This document shows positions 50,854-58,674 of a stretch of 64,000 nucleotides of DNA, piece after piece (the first letter of the stretch is position 1; each line of letters begins with the position of its first letter). Made by a program: the position numbers and the translations under genes. This stretch comes from Isosphaera sp. Lineage in GTDB: Bacteria; Planctomycetota; Phycisphaerae; Phycisphaerales; UBA1924. Where the stretch lies: positions 1 through 64,000 of the forward strand of contig PNJV01000006.1 of assembly GCA_013822085.1 (NCBI GenBank). Reading direction: 5' to 3'. The notes under the pieces are model-generated. The model had not been told where the DNA came from and did no database searches. It saw nothing but the letters and a program-made list of their open reading frames with translations.

Positions 50854-51512
50854 TGCCCCCCCCGCTGGCCCCGCACCCTCCGCTGGCCCCGCTGGCCGCT
50901 CTTGCCTCCCGCACACCCCCCCTATCGGGCCCGCGGCGCAGCGGCCGGTCGCGGGCCCGCTGCTGGCTCGGCGTGCTCCTGGCGGGCGCGCTGGCCGGGT
51001 GCGCCCAGCGGCGGAACCTCAGCGAGCCGCGCGGGCCCCTGGACAACCTGCCCGGCGCCACCCGCGGCGGTCAGCCCACCACGCCCAGGGCCAGGCCGGG
51101 CGTGCCCACCGAGGCGCAGCTGGTCAGGCCGCGCCCCGACGGCACCGAGCATCTCCTGTGCGCGGCCCCGGTCCACCTGATCTTCCACACGCGCAGGTTC
51201 CTCTCGGACCCCGAGAGGTTCGGCCCCGACTTCCTGGCCCAGATCGTCAGCGACCGCACCAAGTCCGAGCTGCGCGCCCGCGGCAGGCCCGAGGCCGACG
51301 CCCTGGAGTACCTGGTCTCCAACGCCGACCGCGTCGGGCCGCTGCTGGCCAGCCTCAGCGCCGGCGAGGCCTCCTCCGGCGCCATCTTCGAGCGCACCGA
51401 GGAGAAGACGTACCTGCTGCGCACCACCGCCCGGCTGCGCACCGATGGGGAGCTGACCAACGTCTGGATGAGCCTGCGGGGCCGCCAGTGGGAGCTGCTC
51501 TGGATCGACTGA
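50853..51512 (+). CDS. hypothetical lipoprotein, overlapping nadB stop
   Basis: start codon overlaps nadB stop (TGATG); lipobox-like LLAGALAGC. Confidence 0.6.
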   Translation: MPPPLAPHPPLAPLAALASRTPPLSGPRRSGRSRARCWLGVLLAGALAGCAQRRNLSEPRGPLDNLPGATRGGQPTTPRARPGVPTEAQLVRPRPDGTEHLLCAAPVHLIFHTRRFLSDPERFGPDFLAQIVSDRTKSELRARGRPEADALEYLVSNADRVGPLLASLSAGEASSGAIFERTEEKTYLLRTTARLRTDGELTNVWMSLRGRQWELLWID

Positions 51513-51574
51513 GCAGCGCCGCCAGCGCGCCCGAGCCGGGGGGTCGGGGGCGGGGGCGGGGGCGGGGGGGGGCT

Positions 51575-53164
51575 CTAGCGGGCCGGCGTGAGGATCTCGA
51601 TCTCCAGGCCCGCAAACAGCGGGGCCAGCTCGATGAAGGAGTTGACCAGCTGGCCGTCGGCCAGTGCGCTGACCGAGATGGCGATGTGATCGACGCCCCA
51701 GCCATCGGGTAGCGCCGCGTCCAGGTCCACCCACCCCAGTGCGCCGGTGGGGCCGGGGATCAGCGCCTGGGTCCACATGTGGTAGCCGAAGATGTCGCCG
51801 TCGCCGGCCAGCCCGCGCCCGGCGGGGTCGGCGCGCAGGCCGACCAGGCCCGTCACGACGCGCGCCGGGATGCCCGCGCTGCGCAGGGCCGCGGCCAGGA
51901 GCACGCCGTGCTCGGTGCAGTCGCCGTGGCGCGTGCGGACCACCTCCGAGGCGCTGGCGAAGCCGACGCCGAAGTCCTTCTTGACGATGTGCTCGTGCAC
52001 GGCCCGCTCAAGGGCGCGAGCGGTCCGGTCGGGGGTGGCGCCGGGGCCGAGCTTGCCCAGGGCCGCCCGCGCGAACTGGGCGACGGCGTTGTCCCGGGTG
52101 TCGATCATGGCCGAGGGGCCGGTCAGGGCCGCGTCGCGGTCCTCGCCCGGGGCCGGCGCTACTGCGGCGCGGCCGTCGACGCTGACCCGCAGCGTGCGCT
52201 CGTCCAGCCGCTCGACGCGCTGCCGCGGCGTGCCAAGCAGCTCGGGGGCGGCGCCCTGCCGCATGCGCAGCTTGTAGACCGCCTGGGGCTCCCCTGCCCG
52301 GGGCACCCGGCCCCCGGTGGGCCTGATCAGCGTGCTCTCGAGCAGCTCGGCGGGCTCGGCGGGGGACAACGCCAGCTGGCGGTCGGCCGAGAAGACCTCG
52401 ACCTTCAAGCCCCCAAGCACCAAGCTCGAGCGCAGCAGCTTCCCCGAGTGATCGAGCAGGTCGTCGCCGACGTACCCGGGCGCCACGTCGGCCGTGGAGT
52501 CCACGCGCACCGCTGGGACCGTGCGGCCCTCGAGCTCGGCGTCTTCCGTGCCACGGATGGTGAACGTGGCGTTGAAAAGCCGCAGGCCGACCAGCGGGTC
52601 GAGCGTGCGGGTGGTCACGGCCTGACCGATGGCCTCCTCGCCCAGCGCGACCAGCTCGCCGAAGCGCGCCTCCAGCCGCTTGCCCGCGGCGTACGGGGTC
52701 TGCCAGTCGCCGTCGGGCTTCCAGGGCGCCTTGCTCAGGCTCGGGGCGCCGCCGCCGGTGGTGGTGGTGGTTTCGAGGGTGTCGCCGGCAAAGACCGTGC
52801 GGGCGATCACGGCTGGGCCCGCGCCGCCGAGCGACTGCTCGCTGACCATCTCGATGGGCCGGCCGTCGGGGGTCTCGACGAAGCGCCCGGCGAGCTTGAT
52901 CTCCAACGTCTGGGCCCCGCGGTCGATCTTGAGCACCATCTCGGTGCCGGACTCGATGCGCTCGGGCCCGACGCGCTCGTACTGGCGCATGTGCCCGGCG
53001 CGGTTGCCGGCGATGCGCACCACGTACCAGCGCTCGGACGCGTCCTGCGCGGCGAGCCCCGCGCGGGCCAGGGGCGCCGAGAGCGCAACTGCAAGGGCGA
53101 CCGCCAGCAGCCTGATCGCTCGCCAGAGACCGCTCCGATCGCCCGCCGAGGTGGTGTGCGCCAT
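51575..53164 (-). CDS. transglutaminase-like domain protein, exported
   Basis: signal peptide; RTRHGDCTEHGVLLAAALRSAGIPARVVTGLVGL; FGYHMWTQALIPGPTGALGWVDLDAALP. Confidence 0.88.
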   Translation of the reverse strand: MAHTTSAGDRSGLWRAIRLLAVALAVALSAPLARAGLAAQDASERWYVVRIAGNRAGHMRQYERVGPERIESGTEMVLKIDRGAQTLEIKLAGRFVETPDGRPIEMVSEQSLGGAGPAVIARTVFAGDTLETTTTTGGGAPSLSKAPWKPDGDWQTPYAAGKRLEARFGELVALGEEAIGQAVTTRTLDPLVGLRLFNATFTIRGTEDAELEGRTVPAVRVDSTADVAPGYVGDDLLDHSGKLLRSSLVLGGLKVEVFSADRQLALSPAEPAELLESTLIRPTGGRVPRAGEPQAVYKLRMRQGAAPELLGTPRQRVERLDERTLRVSVDGRAAVAPAPGEDRDAALTGPSAMIDTRDNAVAQFARAALGKLGPGATPDRTARALERAVHEHIVKKDFGVGFASASEVVRTRHGDCTEHGVLLAAALRSAGIPARVVTGLVGLRADPAGRGLAGDGDIFGYHMWTQALIPGPTGALGWVDLDAALPDGWGVDHIAISVSALADGQLVNSFIELAPLFAGLEIEILTPAR

Positions 53165-53276
53165 CGTGATCGCTCCTTGTGCTGCTCTGCTGCCGACGTG
53201 TCCGGCGTGCGGTGTGTGCAATCGTGTACAAGCCGCCAGGGCGGCGGTTGCACCCGAGGCGGCGATATTGTTGCCC

Positions 53277-54149
53277 GTGATCGACACGCACTGCCACCTG
53301 ACATTCCCCGAGCTGCGCGGGGACGTGCCCGGCGTCATGGCCGAGGCCGCGTCGCTCGGTGTCGGCGGGGCCATCACCATCTCGACGACCACGCGGGACT
53401 GCGTGGAGGCCCTGGCGGTGGCGCGGTCGCACCCGCGTGTGTGGTGCAGCGCCGGCGTGCACCCGCTCTACAGCGACCAAGGCCCGCACGACTGGGACGC
53501 CATGCTCGCCGTGGCCCGCGACCCGCGCTGCGTGGCCTGGGGGGAGCTGGGCCTGGACCGCCACCACGCCCAGCCGCCGCTGGCGCTCCAGCGGGAAGTG
53601 CTCGAAGAACAGCTGGGCTTCATCGGCGCCTGCGCCCGCGGCCAGCGCGGCCCGGCGCTGGACCTGCCGGTCGTGATCCACTGCCGGCAGGCCTTCGCTG
53701 AGCTGATCCCGGTCCTGCGTTCGAGCGGCCTGGACCCGCGCAAGATGGTCTTCCACTGCTTCACGGGCACGCAAGACGAGGCGCGGGCGGTGCTGGACCT
53801 GGGCGCGATGCTCTCGTTCACCGGCGTGGTGACGTACAAGAACGCGGCCGAGCTCCGCGATGTGGTGCGCCTGGTCCCCGACGGGCGGTTCATGCTCGAA
53901 ACCGACGCGCCGTTCCTCTCGCCGGAGCCGCGACGCAGCGAGCGCCCCTGCCGGCCGGCGATGGTCGGCCACACCGCGCACGCGATCGCCGCGGCGCGCA
54001 GCGTGCCGCTCTCGGCGGTGATCGCGCAGACCGACGCGGCGGCCCTGGGGTTCTTCGGGCCGGCGATCGCCCCGGCACTGGGCCCGGCCCACGCGGGGGG
54101 GACGGGGGGTGCGGGGGGTGCGGGGATCGGGATGGGGGTGGTCGCATGA
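53277..54149 (+). CDS. tatD: TatD family metal-dependent hydrolase (GTG start)
   Basis: VIDTHCHLTFPEL; AWGELGLDRHH; LPVVIHCRQAFAELI; MVFHCFTGT; MLETDAPFLSPEPRRSERPCRPAMV. Confidence 0.93.
   Translation: MIDTHCHLTFPELRGDVPGVMAEAASLGVGGAITISTTTRDCVEALAVARSHPRVWCSAGVHPLYSDQGPHDWDAMLAVARDPRCVAWGELGLDRHHAQPPLALQREVLEEQLGFIGACARGQRGPALDLPVVIHCRQAFAELIPVLRSSGLDPRKMVFHCFTGTQDEARAVLDLGAMLSFTGVVTYKNAAELRDVVRLVPDGRFMLETDAPFLSPEPRRSERPCRPAMVGHTAHAIAAARSVPLSAVIAQTDAAALGFFGPAIAPALGPAHAGGTGGAGGAGIGMGVVA
54104..54121. repeat. 9-bp tandem repeat ggggggtgc x2
   Basis: same unit as 5891 and 24100; encodes GGAGGAG in the TatD C-terminus. Confidence 0.85.
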
Positions 54150-55261
54150 CCGACATCACGTCCACGCTGGCCGACGCCTGGTTCCACACGCTCGATCCGG
54201 TGCTGGTCCGCCTCTGGGGCGGCGTGGTGGTCCGCTACTACGGCCTGGCGTACATGGTCGGCTTCGTGATCGCGGCGGCGATGCTCAAGGCCCTGGCGCG
54301 GCGCGGCGCCTCGCCGATCCCGGCCCACCGCGTGCTCGACGCCATGACGTGGCTGGTGGCCGGCACCATCGTCGGCGGGCGCGCCGGGTACGTGCTGGTC
54401 TATCAGCCGTCGCTGCTGACGACGCTCACGCCCGGGTTCCCGTTCTGGGGCGCCCTGGCGGTGCACCAGGGCGGGCTGGCCTCGCACGGGGGGATGGTCG
54501 GGCTGATCCTGGCCTGCTGGCGCATCGGCCGCGGCTTTGGCGAGGACGACGGCTCGCGCAGCGGCCGGGCCCCGACGCTGCGCGTGACCGACGCCGTGTG
54601 CATGGTCGCCATGCCGGGGGTCTTCCTGGGCAGGGTGGCCAACTTCATCAACGGCGAGCTGCTGGGCAAGATCGTCGCGGCGCCGGGCAGCCCAGCCCCG
54701 TGGTGGAGCGTGCGCTTCCCGCGCGAGCTGGACGGCTGGATCGCCCCCGGCACGCGCCAGCGCCTCTCGCACGCGCCGGAGCTCTCGCCGGATCAGCGGG
54801 CCGCGCTCGACCGCCTCGTCGAGGGCGTGCGCCTGCCCGAGGAGCCGTGGGCCTCGGCGCTGGCGCAGATCATCGCCAACCCCGGGCGGTACCGGGCGCA
54901 GCTGGAGCCGCTGCTCTCGGCCAGGCACCCGTCGCAGCTCTACCAGGCCCTGGCCGAGGGCGTGGTGCTGCTGGTCGTGGTCTGGGCGATCGCGCGGCTG
55001 CCCCGGCGGGCCGGGCTGATCACGGCGTGGTGGTTCATCGTCTACGGCGCGCTGCGGATCACGACCGAGTTCTGGCGTCTGCCCGACGCGCAGTTCGGCG
55101 ACGCGGGGCGGATCTACGGCCTCTCGCGCGGGCAGTGGCTCTCGGCGGGGATGGTCGGCTTTGGGGCGGGGCTCCTGGGTGTGGTCCTGGCGCGGGGCGG
55201 GGCGCGGGTGGGCGGGTGGCTCCGCCCGGCGGGCGCTGCCCGTGCGACCGGTTCCGTCTGA
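54146..55261 (+). CDS. lgt: prolipoprotein diacylglyceryl transferase
   Basis: VVVRYYGLAYMVGF; IVGGRAGYVLVY; WGALAVHQGGLASHGGMVG; GRVANFINGELLGK; RHPSQLYQALAEGV; TTEFWRLPDAQFG. Confidence 0.95.
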   Translation: MTDITSTLADAWFHTLDPVLVRLWGGVVVRYYGLAYMVGFVIAAAMLKALARRGASPIPAHRVLDAMTWLVAGTIVGGRAGYVLVYQPSLLTTLTPGFPFWGALAVHQGGLASHGGMVGLILACWRIGRGFGEDDGSRSGRAPTLRVTDAVCMVAMPGVFLGRVANFINGELLGKIVAAPGSPAPWWSVRFPRELDGWIAPGTRQRLSHAPELSPDQRAALDRLVEGVRLPEEPWASALAQIIANPGRYRAQLEPLLSARHPSQLYQALAEGVVLLVVVWAIARLPRRAGLITAWWFIVYGALRITTEFWRLPDAQFGDAGRIYGLSRGQWLSAGMVGFGAGLLGVVLARGGARVGGWLRPAGAARATGSV

Positions 55262-55398
55262 GCGGGCGGTGCGGGCGGTGCCACCTGTGCGGCCGGTTGT
55301 GCCTGTGCGATTCGTTCCGCCTGCGCGGTGTGCGACCGCCTGAGCGGCTGCTCCGCCGACGCCGCGTGCGGCGGATCGGGGGCCTGTCGGGGCACTCC

Positions 55399-55430
55399 CC
55401 GGGGGCGGGGCGGTCACCCCGCGCCCCCGG
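55399..55430. other. GC-rich hairpin upstream of pilT
   Basis: ccgggggcggggcggtcaccccgcgcccccgg. Confidence 0.5.
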
Positions 55431-55496
55431 CGGACCGATCAAACAGGTCACGCCGTACCGCGCGGGCGCATCGCCCGCCGATGGAGCCCACGCGCG

Positions 55497-56555
55497 ATGG
55501 AACTGCACGAGATCCTCAAGGCCGCGCACGAGCTGGGAGCCTCCGACATCCATCTGGTGGCCGGGCACCCGCCGGCGGCCCGCGTGCACACGGTGGTGCA
55601 GTCGATCCCCAACGCGCCCAAGCTCACGGCCGAGGACGTGCGGTCGTTCGTGCAGGGCATGGCCAGCAAGGAGGCCCTGGCGCGGTTCGAGGAGATCAAG
55701 GACGCGGACTTCTCGTTCGCCGCCGAGGGCCTGGGGCGCTACCGCGTCAACGCGCACCAGCAGCGCAACTCGGTGGCCATCGCCATGCGAACGGTCAAGA
55801 CCAAGGTCCCGCCGCTGGCCAAGCTGACGCTGCCGGAGGTGATCACCAAGCTGACGTACCTGCCGCGCGGGCTGGTGCTGGTCACGGGGGACACCGGCTC
55901 GGGCAAGTCGACGACGCTGGCGGCGATGATCCAGGCCATGAACGAGCGCGAGGCCAAGCACATCATCACGCTCGAGGACCCGATCGAGTACACCTTCAAG
56001 TCGGAGAAGTGCCTGATCGAGCAGCGCGAGCTGGGCGCCGACATGCCCTCGTTCGCCTCGGCCCTCAAGCACGCGCTGCGGCAGGACCCGGACATCATCC
56101 TGGTCGGCGAGATGCGCGACCTTGAGACGACGGCCCTGGCCATCACCGCCGCCGAGACGGGGCACCTGGTGCTCTCGACGCTGCACACCAGCTCGGCGGC
56201 CCAGACCGTCGACCGCATCATCGATATGTACCCCGGCGGGCAGCAGAACCAGATCCGCTCGATGCTCTCCAACACGCTCCAGGCGGTGATCAGCCAGACG
56301 CTCTTCCCGCGCCTCGACCAGGCGGGCATGGTGCCCGGCGTGGAGATCCTGCTGGCCACGCCGGCGGTGCGGAACCTCATCCGCGAGGCCCGCACGTTCG
56401 AGATCCCCAACGTCATCGAGACCTCGCGCGCCATGGGCATGCAGACGCTGGACCACTGCATCTCCCAGCTGTTCTTCAACGGGATGATCTCCCGGGAGGA
56501 CGCCATCGGCGCCTCGGCACACCCGGACCGCCTGAGCAAGCGCCTGGCGGCCTAA
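55497..56555 (+). CDS. pilT: type IV pilus twitching motility ATPase PilT
   Basis: LGASDIHLVAGHPPAARV; GLVLVTGDTGSGKSTTLAAMI; HIITLEDPIEYTFKSEKCLIEQRELG; LRQDPDIILVGEMRDLETTALAITAAETGHLVLSTLHT. Confidence 0.96.
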   Translation: MELHEILKAAHELGASDIHLVAGHPPAARVHTVVQSIPNAPKLTAEDVRSFVQGMASKEALARFEEIKDADFSFAAEGLGRYRVNAHQQRNSVAIAMRTVKTKVPPLAKLTLPEVITKLTYLPRGLVLVTGDTGSGKSTTLAAMIQAMNEREAKHIITLEDPIEYTFKSEKCLIEQRELGADMPSFASALKHALRQDPDIILVGEMRDLETTALAITAAETGHLVLSTLHTSSAAQTVDRIIDMYPGGQQNQIRSMLSNTLQAVISQTLFPRLDQAGMVPGVEILLATPAVRNLIREARTFEIPNVIETSRAMGMQTLDHCISQLFFNGMISREDAIGASAHPDRLSKRLAA

Positions 56556-56558
56556 ACG

Positions 56559-56580
56559 CCGGGGGCGGGCCGGCCCCCGG
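56559..56580. other. GC-rich hairpin between pilT and pilC
   Basis: ccgggggc-gggccg-gcccccgg, 8-bp perfect stem. Confidence 0.55.
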
Positions 56581-56613
56581 GCGAACCGACAGACCCGACC
56601 ACGGAGCACGACC

Positions 56614-57840
56614 ATGCCCAACTATCGCTTCAGCGTCCAAGGCCCCGGCGGGCAGATCGAGTCGGGGAGCATCACCGCAGACTCCATCGCCGGCGCCGCG
56701 GCCGCGCTGCGCTCGCGCGGGTTCAACGTCCTCCAGATCAACCCCGCCTCGGCGGGCTTTGACCGCGGCTCGCTCTCGCAGCGGCTGGCCGAGCTCAACG
56801 CCGGGCGCCCCAAGACCAAGCACGTCCTGGACTTCACCACCCAGCTGGCGGTGATGATCCGGGCCGGGATCAACCTGCGCGCGGCCCTGGAGGGCATCGC
56901 CGAGCAGACCAAGCACCCCGGCTTCCGCAGGGTGGTCCTCCAGCTCAAGAGCGACGTGGAGTCGGGCAAGCAGTTCTCGCAGGCCCTCCAGCGGCACCCG
57001 CGGCTCTTCGGGCCGCTCTACATCAACATGGTCCGGGCCTCGGAGATGTCCGGGTCCTTTGCCAGCATGCTCGACCGCATCGCCGGCTACATCTCCCAGG
57101 AGATGGAGACCAAGCGCATGGTCATCGGCGCGGCGCTCTACCCGGGCATCATCGGCACCATGGCCGTGATCGTGACCGTCTTCCTGCTCACCTTCGTGCT
57201 CCCCCGCTTCAAGGGCGTCTTCCAGGGCAAGGAGGAGATCCTCCCCTGGGCCACCAAGTTCCTCCTGGGCCTGTCCGACTTCATGGTCCAGCAGTGGATG
57301 TACATCGTCCCGGGCATCTTGGCGGCCCTGTTCATGGTCTTCCTGGCCACCAAGACCGAGGTCGGCGGCACGGTCCTGGACAGGCTCAAGCTGACCATCC
57401 CCGTCCTCAAGGGCATGTTCCGGGCCATGTACATCTCCAGGTGCCTCCAGACCATGGGCCAGCTGGTCAACGCCGGCGTGCCCATGCTCGACACCATCGC
57501 CATCACCGCCGACGTCTCGGGCAACCGCAACTACAAGTCCCTCTGGCGCCGCGTCTTTGTCTCGGTCCAGCAGGGCAAGAAGATCGGCTCGCAGCTCCAG
57601 GGCAGCAAGCTCCTGCCCCAGTCGGTGGTCCAGATGGTCACCGCGGGCGAGGAGTCGGGCAAGCTCGGGGAGGTCCTCGACGAGGTCTCCGGCTATTACG
57701 CCAAGCAGTTAAAGGACCAGATCAAGGCGGTTACCAGCCTCATCGAGCCCATCATGATCGTCCTAATGGGCTCAGTCGTCGGGTTCATCGCCATGGCGAT
57801 CATCCTGCCGATCTTCAAGATGAGCCAGGTCGTCAAATGA
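56614..57840 (+). CDS. pilC: type IV pilus / type II secretion inner membrane protein PilC (GspF)
   Basis: FTTQLAVMIRAGINLRAALEGIAEQTKHPGFR; YISRCLQTMGQLVNAGVPMLDTIAIT; MVTAGEESGKLGEVLDEVSGYY; SLIEPIMIVLMGSVVGFIAMAIILPIF. Confidence 0.95.
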   Translation: MPNYRFSVQGPGGQIESGSITADSIAGAAAALRSRGFNVLQINPASAGFDRGSLSQRLAELNAGRPKTKHVLDFTTQLAVMIRAGINLRAALEGIAEQTKHPGFRRVVLQLKSDVESGKQFSQALQRHPRLFGPLYINMVRASEMSGSFASMLDRIAGYISQEMETKRMVIGAALYPGIIGTMAVIVTVFLLTFVLPRFKGVFQGKEEILPWATKFLLGLSDFMVQQWMYIVPGILAALFMVFLATKTEVGGTVLDRLKLTIPVLKGMFRAMYISRCLQTMGQLVNAGVPMLDTIAITADVSGNRNYKSLWRRVFVSVQQGKKIGSQLQGSKLLPQSVVQMVTAGEESGKLGEVLDEVSGYYAKQLKDQIKAVTSLIEPIMIVLMGSVVGFIAMAIILPIFKMSQVVK

Positions 57841-57895
57841 ATCGGATGCTGGTCTCGGTGGGTGCCCCCCGGCGCGCACCCCCGGAGGACACAGC

Positions 57896-58597
57896 ATGGC
57901 CAAGAACCCTGACCGACTCTCACGCCCGGCCTCTCGCCGCACGCCGACGCGGGCCCTGACCCGGGCCCGGGCACGCACGCGGGCCCGGCGCGGCTTCCTG
58001 ATCATGGAGTCGGCCCTGGCCACGGTCATCATCGCCGTCGGCGTCCTGGCCGTGATCCAGGCCGTCGTGGCCCTGAGCCGCACCAACGACCAGTCCTCCC
58101 TGACCACCGTGGGCACCTACCTGGCCGGCGAGATCCGCGAGCGCATGGCCCGCCTGCCCAGGCACGACCCGGTGACGGGCCTGTACCTCAGCGGCGGGTT
58201 CCTCCGCGGCTGGGGCCCCGAGGACAACGAGGACGACGCCGAGGACTTCGACGACGCCGACGACTTCAACGGCGCCGTCTTCGGCGACGGCGCCGTCTAT
58301 CAAGGCCCCATCGACGCCGCGGGGCGCGTGATCACCGGCGTCAACCAGGACGGGACCATCAGCACCGACCCCGGCGCGGCCATGGCCGGGTGGACGCAGG
58401 TGGTCACCGTCGAGAAGGTCCTGCCCAACGACTTCTCGGTCGCGGTGGCCCCCGAGTTCGTGCTCGAGGGCACAGAGAACACCCCGACCGTCGCGATCGA
58501 CCGCTTCCCCCTGCGTGTCACCGTCCGCGTGATGTACCGGGGTTGGTTCGACAGCGAGCCGCGCGAGATGGCCCGCGTGGTCTGGATCGTCGATTGA
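57896..58597 (+). CDS. PilV-like prepilin / pilus modification protein with acidic insert
   Basis: RRGFLIMESALATVIIAVGVLAVIQAVVAL prepilin-like N-terminus; EDNEDDAEDFDDADDFNG. Confidence 0.75.
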   Translation: MAKNPDRLSRPASRRTPTRALTRARARTRARRGFLIMESALATVIIAVGVLAVIQAVVALSRTNDQSSLTTVGTYLAGEIRERMARLPRHDPVTGLYLSGGFLRGWGPEDNEDDAEDFDDADDFNGAVFGDGAVYQGPIDAAGRVITGVNQDGTISTDPGAAMAGWTQVVTVEKVLPNDFSVAVAPEFVLEGTENTPTVAIDRFPLRVTVRVMYRGWFDSEPREMARVVWIVD

Positions 58598-58674
58598 GGA
58601 CCGTCCGAGCGTGGGGCGCGCGCCGACGCGCGCCGCAGGGATTGTCGAGCCGGAGGCGATTTAAGGAGCGCGCA

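Noticed and set aside
51539-51574. G-rich run near the 3' end of the transglutaminase-like gene as a terminator
   Set aside because: No complementary arm or U-tract; only a simple G/C repeat
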